A stretch of DNA of 18,374 nucleotides, from positions 1 to 18,374 of the forward strand of contig JAQVQI010000010.1 of NCBI GenBank assembly GCA_028701645.1, in the 5' to 3' direction. The notes beneath the pieces were generated by a model that did no database searches, had not been told where the DNA came from, and saw nothing but the letters and a program-made list of their open reading frames with translations. Shown here piece by piece: positions 5,724 to 11,849 of this stretch. The stretch's first letter is position 1, and every line of letters starts with the position of its first letter. The position numbers and the translations under genes were made by a program. This DNA comes from Candidatus Shapirobacteria bacterium. Lineage in GTDB: Bacteria > Patescibacteriota > Microgenomatia > UBA12405.

Positions 5724-5772
5724 GCAGTCTGCAATCCCGCAGCTGCGGGACAACTCCCATCCGCGTCTCAAA
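5724..5772 (+). pseudogene. Inverted, degenerate copy of the 3' half of tRNA-Cys
   Basis: On the plus strand, 5724-5739 matches the anticodon arm of the tRNA-Cys at 5367-5437 in 13 of 16 positions and keeps the GCA anticodon. Positions 5751-5772 match its T-loop, acceptor 3' strand and first downstream bases in 22 of 22 positions, extending five bases past the discriminator. Between them the variable loop and 5' T-stem are replaced by a palindrome (5735-5750). No matching 5' half is present, so it cannot be a functional tRNA. The orientation is opposite to the intact gene, and the two copies bracket the GIY-YIG gene. Confidence 0.8.
5735..5750. repeat. 16-nt perfect palindrome TCCCGCAG/CTGCGGGA
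   Basis: TCCCGC AGCT GCGGGA is self-complementary throughout. It shares the 6-4-6 size and terminal T...A of the two TCCGCC-N4-GGCGGA hairpins in this window and sits inside the decayed tRNA-Cys copy. Confidence 0.7.
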
Positions 5773-5773
5773 A

Positions 5774-6127
5774 TTATTTTTTAATATAATCTTTAACTTT
5801 TCCATATTCTTTCCTTGATGGCCAAAAATCACCAGTTTTCCCTTTTACTCCTCCTCCACCGATTTTTGCTTCTGGACTTATCTTTAATCTTTTTACTAAT
5901 TCATCAAAAATTCCAAAAAACTTAGCCTCGATTTCCTCATTAATCTCCCAGTTTTCCCTTGTATAAAATCTAATATTTCCATCTGGATTTAACACTCCTC
6001 TTAAACCTGTTTCAATAAATTCAATTGCTTTGTCTTCAGGCCAAAATTGTTCTATTAACCATTCAAAGTGTGATTTATCAGATTTTGCCTCAGCAATTAC
6101 TAAATTATCATCAATCACAAAAAACAT
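5774..6127 (-). CDS. Hypothetical protein, 117 aa
   Basis: I do not recognise this family. The protein is small, soluble-looking and acidic in its middle, with no signal peptide or membrane segment. It opens with hydrophobic strands (FFVIDDNLVIAEAKSD), has a tryptophan-containing segment FEWLIEQFWPEDKAIEFIETGLRGVLN near residues 21-47, an amphipathic helix EEIEAKFFGIFDELVKRL, and a conserved-looking glycine-rich stretch GGGGVKGKTGDFWPSRKEY near residues 91-109. The start is ATG 6127, with a weak AGAAGA just before it. Its stop codon lies one base after the tRNA-Cys-like remnant. Codon use resembles its neighbours, so it is probably a genuine gene. Confidence 0.65.
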   Translation of the reverse strand: MFFVIDDNLVIAEAKSDKSHFEWLIEQFWPEDKAIEFIETGLRGVLNPDGNIRFYTRENWEINEEIEAKFFGIFDELVKRLKISPEAKIGGGGVKGKTGDFWPSRKEYGKVKDYIKK

Positions 6128-6232
6128 TCTTCTGACTTTATGATATTCTTTTTCGTCAATAAATTAAGACAATTATAACTTTTGTAAATATAAAAAGTGA
6201 AATGACATCTTTCAAAGAAATCAATATCAAGT

Positions 6233-6238
6233 TAAAAT
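6233..6238 (+). promoter_or_regulatory. -10-like box before thymidine kinase (leaderless arrangement)
   Basis: TAAAAT ends 6 nt before the thymidine kinase ATG, so transcription would start at or next to the start codon. Only a weak -35 candidate (TTTCAA, 6210-6215, 17-nt spacing) is visible. Confidence 0.45.
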
Positions 6239-6244
6239 GAGCCT

Positions 6245-6922
6245 ATGACTCGTCAACGTGCTCCACTCACTTGTTTCGTTGGCCCCATGAATTCAAGTAA
6301 AACTCGCCGATTATTAGACCATTTATCTGAATGTCGTGACGCCCTCAATTATTCAATTCGGGTTTACAAACCGGCGCTCGATGACCGTTTTGACATAAAA
6401 GAAGTTCGTTGTCGCAATGGTGGATGTTGGGAAGCTATTCCTGTTCCTAGTTCGACAAAAAGTAAGGTTGATTCTTTATTTATCTTTAATGATATTTATA
6501 AAATTCCTTTAAAAAAAAGACCCCAGTTAGTTGCTATTGATGAAATCCAATTCTTCGATAAAAATATAAAAGATGTTGTCACTTGTTTACTTAATGACAA
6601 TATCGAAGTAGTTGTCTCGGGTCTAAATCGTAGTTTTAAAGGCGAACCTTTTTCTTCAATTGAATCTTTATTGGGCTTGGCCACCAAGATTGAAACCCTA
6701 ACCGCCCGCTGTACCTACAAAGATGGTCGTGGCAAAACCTGTGGCGCTCCCGCAACCATGACACAGCGCCTGATTGACGGCAAGCCGGCTCCTTACAAAA
6801 GTCCAGTGGTCGTAATTCAAAAATTTGATGATTCAAAAATTACTTACGAAGCTCGTTGTGCTGACCATTGGTTTTGCCCAGGAACCCCTCTTTCTCGATT
6901 AAAAAAAAGGCCCAAAAAATGA
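6245..6922 (+). CDS. tdk: Thymidine kinase, TK1 type
   Basis: This 225-aa enzyme phosphorylates thymidine to dTMP with ATP for nucleotide salvage, which suits a reduced genome that scavenges precursors. TK1-family features in order are the P-loop GPMNSSKT at residues 13-20, catalytic DEIQFF at 99-104 (glutamate 100), GLNRSFKGEPF at 126-136, and zinc-site cysteines C156, C166 and C205 with H208 or C211. The P-loop has Ser where the family usually has Gly before the Lys (SSKT for SGKT); Lys and Thr are kept, so activity is plausible. The lysine-rich C-terminus (RLKKRPKK) resembles TK1 tails. Its TGA overlaps the ispH ATG (ATGA), suggesting translational coupling. Confidence 0.88.
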   Translation: MTRQRAPLTCFVGPMNSSKTRRLLDHLSECRDALNYSIRVYKPALDDRFDIKEVRCRNGGCWEAIPVPSSTKSKVDSLFIFNDIYKIPLKKRPQLVAIDEIQFFDKNIKDVVTCLLNDNIEVVVSGLNRSFKGEPFSSIESLLGLATKIETLTARCTYKDGRGKTCGAPATMTQRLIDGKPAPYKSPVVVIQKFDDSKITYEARCADHWFCPGTPLSRLKKRPKK

Positions 6923-7776
6923 CAAAGATTATAGTTGCTAATCCTCATGGTTTTTGTTTTGGAATTACCCGAGCTATCAACGTTGCCGTTAAAACCTCAA
7001 AAAATAAAGATAAACCTATATTTTTTTTGGGGGAAATAGTTCACAATCAGCATGTCGTTGATTGGTTAGAGTCGAGTTTAAAAATAAAAACGGTTCAATC
7101 AATTAATGAAATTCCTGATGGTTCAATAGTTATTATTAGAGCTCATGGGGCAACCCCTCAAGTGTTTCAACAAGCCAAAGACAGGGGATTAGAAATTGTT
7201 GATGCTTCTTGTCCCTTAGTCTTAAGATCTCATCGTACTGTTAAAGATTTGGCCTCTCAAAAAAAACAGATAATTTTTCTTTGCAACAAAATTGATCACG
7301 ATGAAACCGTTGGAGTGGTCGGCGAAGCACCAGATTTTGCCACACCAGTTACCCTTGATAATATTTTTGATTTTCCCATAAATAATCCCAAAGATACCAC
7401 TGTTATGACTCAAACCACTCTTTCAACTATTGAAACTCAAAAAGCTCTCTTATTTATAAAAAACAAATATCCTCAAATCACTATTCTGCCCCACATTTGT
7501 CAAGCCACCACTGATAGGCAACAGGCCATTGTTAAACTAGCAAAAAAGTATCATTTTATAATCATTGTTGGTTCTCCTACTAGTGCCAATTCTAATAGCT
7601 TAAAGTCAGTGGCCCAAAGTTCTGGAGCCAAAGCATATATTGTTGATAATGCCTCTGAATTGCAACCAGAATGGTTTTTAAATCAAAAAGATATTGTTAT
7701 TAGCTCCGGTGCCAGCACTCCTGAATCAATTTTGGATAAAGTTATTGAGAAAATTAAATTAATTACTCGCCAGTAA
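6919..7776 (+). CDS. ispH: 4-hydroxy-3-methylbut-2-enyl diphosphate reductase (IspH)
   Basis: IspH is the iron-sulfur enzyme that makes IPP and DMAPP in the last step of the MEP isoprenoid pathway. I start at ATG 6919 (285 aa, MTKIIVANPHGFCFGI) because the family begins there; an in-frame extension to 6868 runs inside the kinase gene. The three [4Fe-4S] ligands are Cys13 (GFCFG), Cys98 (ASCPLV) and Cys194 (ICQATTDR). Other known active-site positions are visible: His42 (VHN), His76 (AHG), His127 with Glu129 (DHDE), Thr166/Thr167 (TQTT), Ser224/Asn225/Ser226 and Ser266. No other MEP gene is in the window. It is coupled to tdk by a 4-nt overlap and its 3' end overlaps the convergent YjbQ-family gene by 14 nt. 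Confidence 0.95.
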   Translation: MTKIIVANPHGFCFGITRAINVAVKTSKNKDKPIFFLGEIVHNQHVVDWLESSLKIKTVQSINEIPDGSIVIIRAHGATPQVFQQAKDRGLEIVDASCPLVLRSHRTVKDLASQKKQIIFLCNKIDHDETVGVVGEAPDFATPVTLDNIFDFPINNPKDTTVMTQTTLSTIETQKALLFIKNKYPQITILPHICQATTDRQQAIVKLAKKYHFIIIVGSPTSANSNSLKSVAQSSGAKAYIVDNASELQPEWFLNQKDIVISSGASTPESILDKVIEKIKLITRQ

Positions 7777-8215
7777 TTTGAAAAATTATCTCTCTCGGCC
7801 TGCCACAATCTAATTCAATTGCAAATATTCTTTGCCATGGACCAAACGCTATTTTGCCATTGATTATTGGAATAACTTCCGAGTTTCTCATCAATAAATG
7901 AGTTAAGTGAGAATGTCCGTTTAAACAATCTGAAGCTCCTGATTGGCAAACTAAATTTTCCGTTCTTATTTTTAAGTCATTATGACAATAATAAGTATCT
8001 CGAGGAATTAGCCTTCCCATCAAACCCCGAAAATCTTTGACAATCCCACTTTCTTTTTCGTTGACACATATAGCCAAAGTTGTGTGCATTGAATAAACCA
8101 ATACTTGTCCGTTTTTTATCTTAGATTTTTTAACAAATTCTTCAACTTCTTCGGTTAAATCTTTAAACTCCAAATATTCCTGACTTTTATACTCAAATTT
8201 TATGTTTTTAATCAT
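7763..8215 (-). CDS. YjbQ/UPF0047-family protein
   Basis: This 150-aa soluble protein belongs to the YjbQ (UPF0047) family, some members of which show weak thiamine-phosphate synthase activity; the real cellular role is unsettled. Family signatures are VYSMHTTLAICVNE at residues 40-53, NGHSHLTHLLM at 99-109, and the C-terminal signature GPWQRIFAIELD at 125-136 followed by GRPREIIFQITG. The length is typical for a complete member. It is the last gene of the sigma-factor run on the minus strand, 39 nt after the membrane-protein gene, and ends convergently with ispH with a 14-nt overlap. No Shine-Dalgarno sequence precedes ATG 8215. Confidence 0.9.
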   Translation of the reverse strand: MIKNIKFEYKSQEYLEFKDLTEEVEEFVKKSKIKNGQVLVYSMHTTLAICVNEKESGIVKDFRGLMGRLIPRDTYYCHNDLKIRTENLVCQSGASDCLNGHSHLTHLLMRNSEVIPIINGKIAFGPWQRIFAIELDCGRPREIIFQITGE

Positions 8216-8254
8216 AGTGAAAATTAAGTCGTAATTTTATTTAATATCCTTCGT

Positions 8255-8599
8255 TTATCTCCATTTTCTAATTACTTTTAAAACCCAATACCCCAAATAC
8301 AAAAATAATCCAGCTTGGATTGCAATCGCTATTATAAAAAACAATCCAAAATCATCTATTAAAAATCCATATCGATAATAATCCCATCCAATTCTAGCCA
8401 ATAAATAGGCAATTATTGGCAATAAAAAAATCATTCCAATTAAAAATATTTGTGATTTGTCTCTATCTTTAATTAATAATTTTAAGGTTACAAATGGTTC
8501 AGTAATTAAATGATATAAATTACACACCAATTTCCAAATTTGTCTGGCGGCAATTAAAATTGTCAACCAAATAATATTTTTAATTCTCTTTTTTATCAT
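8255..8599 (-). CDS. Small integral membrane protein paired with the sigma factor
   Basis: This 114-aa protein has two clear membrane segments near residues 51-72 (IFLIGMIFLLPIIAYLLARIGW) and 84-107, and a weaker hydrophobic stretch near 8-30, with basic ends (MIKKRIKN, VIRKWR). I do not recognise a family. Its start overlaps the sigma-factor stop by 20 nt, a strong sign of translational coupling and joint function. By analogy with ECF systems it could be the membrane partner or anti-sigma factor, but no zinc-binding anti-sigma motif (HxxxCxxC) is present and the soluble part is small, so this is inference only. Confidence 0.7.
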   Translation of the reverse strand: MIKKRIKNIIWLTILIAARQIWKLVCNLYHLITEPFVTLKLLIKDRDKSQIFLIGMIFLLPIIAYLLARIGWDYYRYGFLIDDFGLFFIIAIAIQAGLFLYLGYWVLKVIRKWR

Positions 8600-9080
8600 A
8601 AATCCAAACTTCGCGAAATTGTTTTTTTGCTCGAATTAATCTTGATTCCACTGCTTTCACAGTTAATTTTGTTTCTTTAGCAATTTCGGTAACTTTTTTA
8701 CCCTCTATATATTTAAGTCGTAATAAATTTTTATATCCCGCCTTTAACTCAGAAAGTGTTTTTTTTATTTCATCTTTAAGCTCATTTTTTAATACATCCC
8801 TTTCCGGGGTTAGTGCTTTGTCGGCAATTTCTTCAAAAATAGGGCTTACTGAAAATAAAATTGTTTTAATCTTTTTCTTTCGATAGTAATCAATTATTTT
8901 GTGCTTAGCGATACTACAAATCCAGCTAAACTGGCAACACCGATGTTGGTAATTTTTTTCCGAATTAATTACTGCCAACATCACATCATTGATAATTTCT
9001 TCCACCACCCCCTCATCGTCAATTTTTTGAGAAATAAACTTTTTCAGCCCGAAATAATATTTTTTGTACAAATCTTCCAT
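8580..9080 (-). CDS. ECF-like RNA polymerase sigma factor
   Basis: This 166-aa protein has the two-domain layout of extracytoplasmic-function sigma factors. A region-2 segment spans about residues 5-70 (with FSWICSIAKHKIIDYYRKKK, the -10 recognition and core-binding part), then a linker, then a region-4 helix-turn-helix at about 108-157 (LRLKYIEGKKVTEIAKETKLTVKAVESRLIRAKKQFRE). It should direct RNA polymerase to a dedicated promoter set. It begins the minus-strand unit with the membrane protein and the YjbQ-family gene. A perfect TATAAT lies 11 nt upstream, so the gene itself probably uses the housekeeping factor with a very short leader. The divergent neighbour is the transketolase pair. Confidence 0.9.
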   Translation of the reverse strand: MEDLYKKYYFGLKKFISQKIDDEGVVEEIINDVMLAVINSEKNYQHRCCQFSWICSIAKHKIIDYYRKKKIKTILFSVSPIFEEIADKALTPERDVLKNELKDEIKKTLSELKAGYKNLLRLKYIEGKKVTEIAKETKLTVKAVESRLIRAKKQFREVWIYDKKEN

Positions 9081-9091
9081 TGGTAATGGAT

Positions 9092-9097
9092 ATTATA
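9092..9097 (-). promoter_or_regulatory. -10 box of the sigma-factor gene
   Basis: On the minus strand TATAAT ends 11 nt before the sigma-factor ATG, giving a leader of only a few bases. A short inverted repeat CCATT-GGT-AATGG (9077-9089) covers the start codon. Confidence 0.5.
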
Positions 9098-9102
9098 ACC
9101 TA

Positions 9103-9131
9103 CCCCCTTTTGTCAAAGAGGGGGAAAAGGG
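9103..9131. repeat. GC-rich inverted repeat between divergent promoters
   Basis: CCCCCTTT (9103-9110) can pair with AAA..GGGGG (9115-9124, with a 2-nt GA bulge). Alternatively CCCTTTT (9105-9111) pairs with AAAAGGG (9125-9131). The two foldings exclude one another. The element lies between the sigma-factor and transketolase -10 boxes. Confidence 0.45.
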
Positions 9132-9142
9132 AGTGATTGAGT

Positions 9143-9148
9143 TATACT
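9143..9148 (+). promoter_or_regulatory. -10-like box before the transketolase genes (leaderless arrangement)
   Basis: TATACT ends 6 nt before the ATG at 9155, the same spacing as at thymidine kinase. No -35 box is recognisable. Confidence 0.45.
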
Positions 9149-9154
9149 TAATTA

Positions 9155-9937
9155 ATGCTCAATCGATTTCATCCGTTATCAAAAATTAGCCATCAACTAC
9201 GACTTGATTTGCTGGGCATGATTTACGCCTCTGGTAGCGGTCATATTGGAGGATCTCTCTCATCTCTTGATATTCTAATTTCTCTTTATCATTCAAATAT
9301 TTTTGATTTTAAAAAAGATCATTTTATTCTATCTGCCGGCCATCTCGCTTGCGCTCTCTATACCGTCTTGGCATCAAAAAAATATTTTCCAGCAAATTTA
9401 CTCTCAACTTATACTGATTTTGACTCAATTCTTCAAGGTCATATTTCCAAAGATGTCCCAGGTGTCGAATATTCCTCAGGATCTCTTGGTCAAGGTCTTT
9501 CGTTTGCCACTGGATTAGCTCTTGGTGACCCTAAACACACCACCATTTGTCTTACTAGTGATGGTGAACACCAAGAAGGTCAAATTTGGGAAAGTGTCAT
9601 GTTTTCCAAAAAATATAAATTGGGAAATTTAATTAATATTGTCGATTGTAATGGTCTCCAAATCGATGGCACCACTCAAGACATAATGCCTCTAAACAAT
9701 TTAGCCGCCAAATATGTCCAATTTGGCTGGACTGTCACTACCGTTGATGGTCACAACTTTAATCAATTAATCAAATCCCTAAAACAGGCTAAAAATTCTG
9801 ACTACCCAAATTGTATTATTGCCAATACTGTTTTGGGTAAAGGGGTATCGTTTATGGAAAATAATTATAAATATCATGATGTTAAAAATTTAGACGAGAA
9901 AACATATCTTGCTGCCAAAGATGAACTCACACTCTAA
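9155..9937 (+). CDS. Transketolase, amino-terminal (pyrophosphate-domain) subunit
   Basis: This 260-aa protein is the TPP-diphosphate-binding half of a two-gene transketolase (COG3959 type), which moves two-carbon units between sugar phosphates in the non-oxidative pentose phosphate pathway. Visible motifs are the catalytic-site histidines in GSGHIGGSLSS (His30) and SAGHLACALY (His63), PGVEYSSGSLGQGLS at 102-116, and the TPP/Mg motif SDGEHQEGQIWES...DCNGLQIDG at 135-172 (SDG in place of the usual GDG). It is too short to carry the pyrimidine-binding domain, which is encoded by the next gene, overlapping by 17 nt; the two products should form a heteromeric enzyme. DXS was considered because ispH is near, but the motifs fit transketolase better. 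Confidence 0.92.
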   Translation: MLNRFHPLSKISHQLRLDLLGMIYASGSGHIGGSLSSLDILISLYHSNIFDFKKDHFILSAGHLACALYTVLASKKYFPANLLSTYTDFDSILQGHISKDVPGVEYSSGSLGQGLSFATGLALGDPKHTTICLTSDGEHQEGQIWESVMFSKKYKLGNLINIVDCNGLQIDGTTQDIMPLNNLAAKYVQFGWTVTTVDGHNFNQLIKSLKQAKNSDYPNCIIANTVLGKGVSFMENNYKYHDVKNLDEKTYLAAKDELTL

Positions 9938-10877
9938 CCCTAATATTCAATCAATTCGCCAAGCATTTGGCCAAACTATTGACCAATTGGCCAAAAACAA
10001 CCCCAAGCTTTATGTTGTTAGTATGGATTTAAAATCTTCCTTGTCTTTGTCTGATTTTGCCACTCATTATCCTGCTCGTTTTGTTGAGTGTGGTATTGCC
10101 GAGGCCAATGCTGCTGGCGTTGCCGCTGGTTTGGCAAAAAGTGGTAAAACTGTGTTTCTTTGCTCTTTTGCATGTTTCTCTCCGGCCATCAATTGGGCTG
10201 TAATTCGCCAATCAATTTGTTACAACAATTTAGACGTTAAAATAGTTGGTTCTCACTCTGGTCTAATGACGGCCGAATTAGGTGCCACCCATCAAAGTCT
10301 AGAAGACATCGCTCTTATGACTACTCTTCCCAATATGGAAGTTTTTGCCCCATTAGATACTATTGAGACTCAAAAAATAACCTCAGTTTTGGCCAAAAGT
10401 CGTCGTCCAGCTTATTTGCGTTTAGTCCGCCCTTCAACTCCGGTTTTGTCTAATCCCAAATTTCCTTTTACTATCGGCAAGTCCCAAATCTTAAAAAAAG
10501 GGAAGGATGTCACGATTATTGGTTATGGTCCAATCCTTTATCAAGCTTTTGAGGTTCAATCCATATTTCAAAATCAAAAACCAAGTATTTCTTTAGAAAT
10601 CATTAATTGTTCCTCTGTCAAACCCCTCGATTTTGATACTATTTTAAAAAGTGTCAAAAAAACAAAAAGACTAATTTGTCTCGAAGATCATCAAAAAAAT
10701 GGCGGACTTGGTCAGATTGTAGCCAGTCTTTTTTTATCATCAAAAATCCATCCAAAATTTATTCACTTAGGTGTCAACAATCAATTTGGACGTTCGGCCA
10801 AAAACTATCAACAATTATATAATTATTATGGCATAGGTAAAAATAATCTAATGTCCGCTATTAAAAAAATAATATGA
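9921..10877 (+). CDS. Transketolase, carboxy-terminal (pyrimidine-domain) subunit
   Basis: This 318-aa protein is the partner half (COG3958 type), carrying the pyrimidine-binding domain and the C-terminal domain. The catalytic glutamate that activates TPP is Glu61 in FVECGIAEANAAGVAAGLA; the segments SFACFSPAINWAVIRQSICYNNLDVKIVG, GLMTAELGATHQSLEDIALM, LPNMEVFAPLD and RPAYLRLVRP are typical. I use ATG 9921; an upstream TTG (9909) would add four residues. It overlaps the N-half by 17 nt and the following kinase by 4 nt (ATGA), so the three are almost certainly co-translated. Confidence 0.92.
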   Translation: MNSHSNPNIQSIRQAFGQTIDQLAKNNPKLYVVSMDLKSSLSLSDFATHYPARFVECGIAEANAAGVAAGLAKSGKTVFLCSFACFSPAINWAVIRQSICYNNLDVKIVGSHSGLMTAELGATHQSLEDIALMTTLPNMEVFAPLDTIETQKITSVLAKSRRPAYLRLVRPSTPVLSNPKFPFTIGKSQILKKGKDVTIIGYGPILYQAFEVQSIFQNQKPSISLEIINCSSVKPLDFDTILKSVKKTKRLICLEDHQKNGGLGQIVASLFLSSKIHPKFIHLGVNNQFGRSAKNYQQLYNYYGIGKNNLMSAIKKII

Positions 10878-11818
10878 TTCAAAATTTTGATGTAATTTCT
10901 ATTGGTTCATCCACTGTCGATATCTTTGTCAAATCAAAAGATTTTATTTACGATAAAAAACTTTTAAGTCTTAAAGCTTCGTCTAAAAACGAAATAGACC
11001 AAAGTTTATTTTGTAGTGGCGGTGGAGCATCAAATTCAGCAGTTGCTTTTTCACGCCTTGGATTAAAATCGGCCTGTATCTCTCTAATTGGAAACGATTC
11101 TCTAAGTCATTATCTCTATCAAGATTTTCAAAAAAACAAAGTATTTGATAAGTTTCTTGCTATCGACAAAAAAAATGATACTGATTTTTCGGTTATTTTA
11201 GTGGCTCCAGATGGCACTCGTTCAATTTTGACTGCTCGCGGGTATTCATCACTTCGAGAAAAACAGATTAAATGGAGTCAAATAAAAAAAGTTCAATGGT
11301 TTTATGTCTCATCTCTAGAAGGAAACATTGACTTGCTTGAAAAAATTATTGGATTCGCTCATGAAAACCAAATTAAAATAGCCTTAAATCCTGGCAAGCG
11401 TGAGATTAAACAATCAAAAAAATTACTATCTCTTATTAAGCTTGTCGACTTTCTTTCTTTAAATCAAGAAGAAGCCGAAATGTTGTTAGATTTATCCAGC
11501 CATGACGATAATTTATTTAATCAAATTCACACTTTGAAAATTCCCATAGTTACTATTACTAATGGACGTCAAGGCGCTTATGCTCTTTTCGATAAAAAAC
11601 ATTATTTTTCTCCTTCAGCTCAAACAAATCCAGTAGACGAAACCGGAGCTGGAGATTCGTTTGGTGCTGCTTTTGTGTCGGCTCTAATTTATAAAAAATC
11701 GCCCCAAGAGGCTCTTTATTGGGCTATTACCAACTCGGCTTCAGTCGTTTCTCGTCTTGGTTCTAAAGATGGCCTTTTAACCCTTAAACAGATTAACAGT
11801 TTTATTTATAAATCATAA
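10874..11818 (+). CDS. PfkB-family carbohydrate kinase
   Basis: This 314-aa protein is an ATP-dependent sugar or nucleoside kinase of the ribokinase/PfkB fold. Motifs are the amino-terminal FDVISIGSSTVDIFV, PfkB signature one GGGASNSAVAFSRLG at 49-63, SLNQEEAEML at 195-204, TNGRQGAY at 229-236, and signature two DETGAGDSFGAAF at 255-267 with catalytic Asp261. The substrate cannot be read from the sequence; ribokinase, fructokinase or nucleoside kinase are possible. Its 4-nt overlap with the transketolase pair suggests it supplies or drains a pentose or hexose phosphate for that pathway. The length is normal and the gene intact. Confidence 0.9.
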   Translation: MIQNFDVISIGSSTVDIFVKSKDFIYDKKLLSLKASSKNEIDQSLFCSGGGASNSAVAFSRLGLKSACISLIGNDSLSHYLYQDFQKNKVFDKFLAIDKKNDTDFSVILVAPDGTRSILTARGYSSLREKQIKWSQIKKVQWFYVSSLEGNIDLLEKIIGFAHENQIKIALNPGKREIKQSKKLLSLIKLVDFLSLNQEEAEMLLDLSSHDDNLFNQIHTLKIPIVTITNGRQGAYALFDKKHYFSPSAQTNPVDETGAGDSFGAAFVSALIYKKSPQEALYWAITNSASVVSRLGSKDGLLTLKQINSFIYKS

Positions 11819-11845
11819 ATCTTCAATCTTAAATCTTATATTCTA
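11811..11845. repeat. Degenerate heptamer array after the PfkB kinase gene
   Basis: Units AATCATA, AATCTTC, AATCTTA, AATCTTA and TATTCTA follow at exact 7-nt spacing. The first unit includes the kinase stop codon and the last ends 4 nt before the next gene. Confidence 0.75.
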
Positions 11846-11849
11846 AAGT

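Noticed and set aside
5724..5772. A second functional tRNA
   Set aside because: Only a 3' half can be matched; no acceptor 5' strand or D-arm precedes it and the T-stem is disrupted.
5363..5772. Conventional insertion sequence with terminal inverted repeats
   Set aside because: The inverted repeats derive from tRNA-Cys and there is no transposase; no target-site duplication can be seen next to them.
6636..6836. Minus-strand 66-codon open frame inside the thymidine kinase gene, cysteine-containing
   Set aside because: It is antisense to a clear, motif-supported gene and covers its zinc-site region; no independent support.
9155..10877. 1-deoxy-D-xylulose-5-phosphate synthase (suggested by nearby ispH)
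   Set aside because: The motifs and two-gene split match transketolase N- and C-terminal subunits better than the single-chain DXS.
6920..10877. UGA recoded as glycine, as in some CPR lineages
   Set aside because: TGA ends several genes exactly where family homology ends, and no in-frame TGA interrupts the recognised genes.
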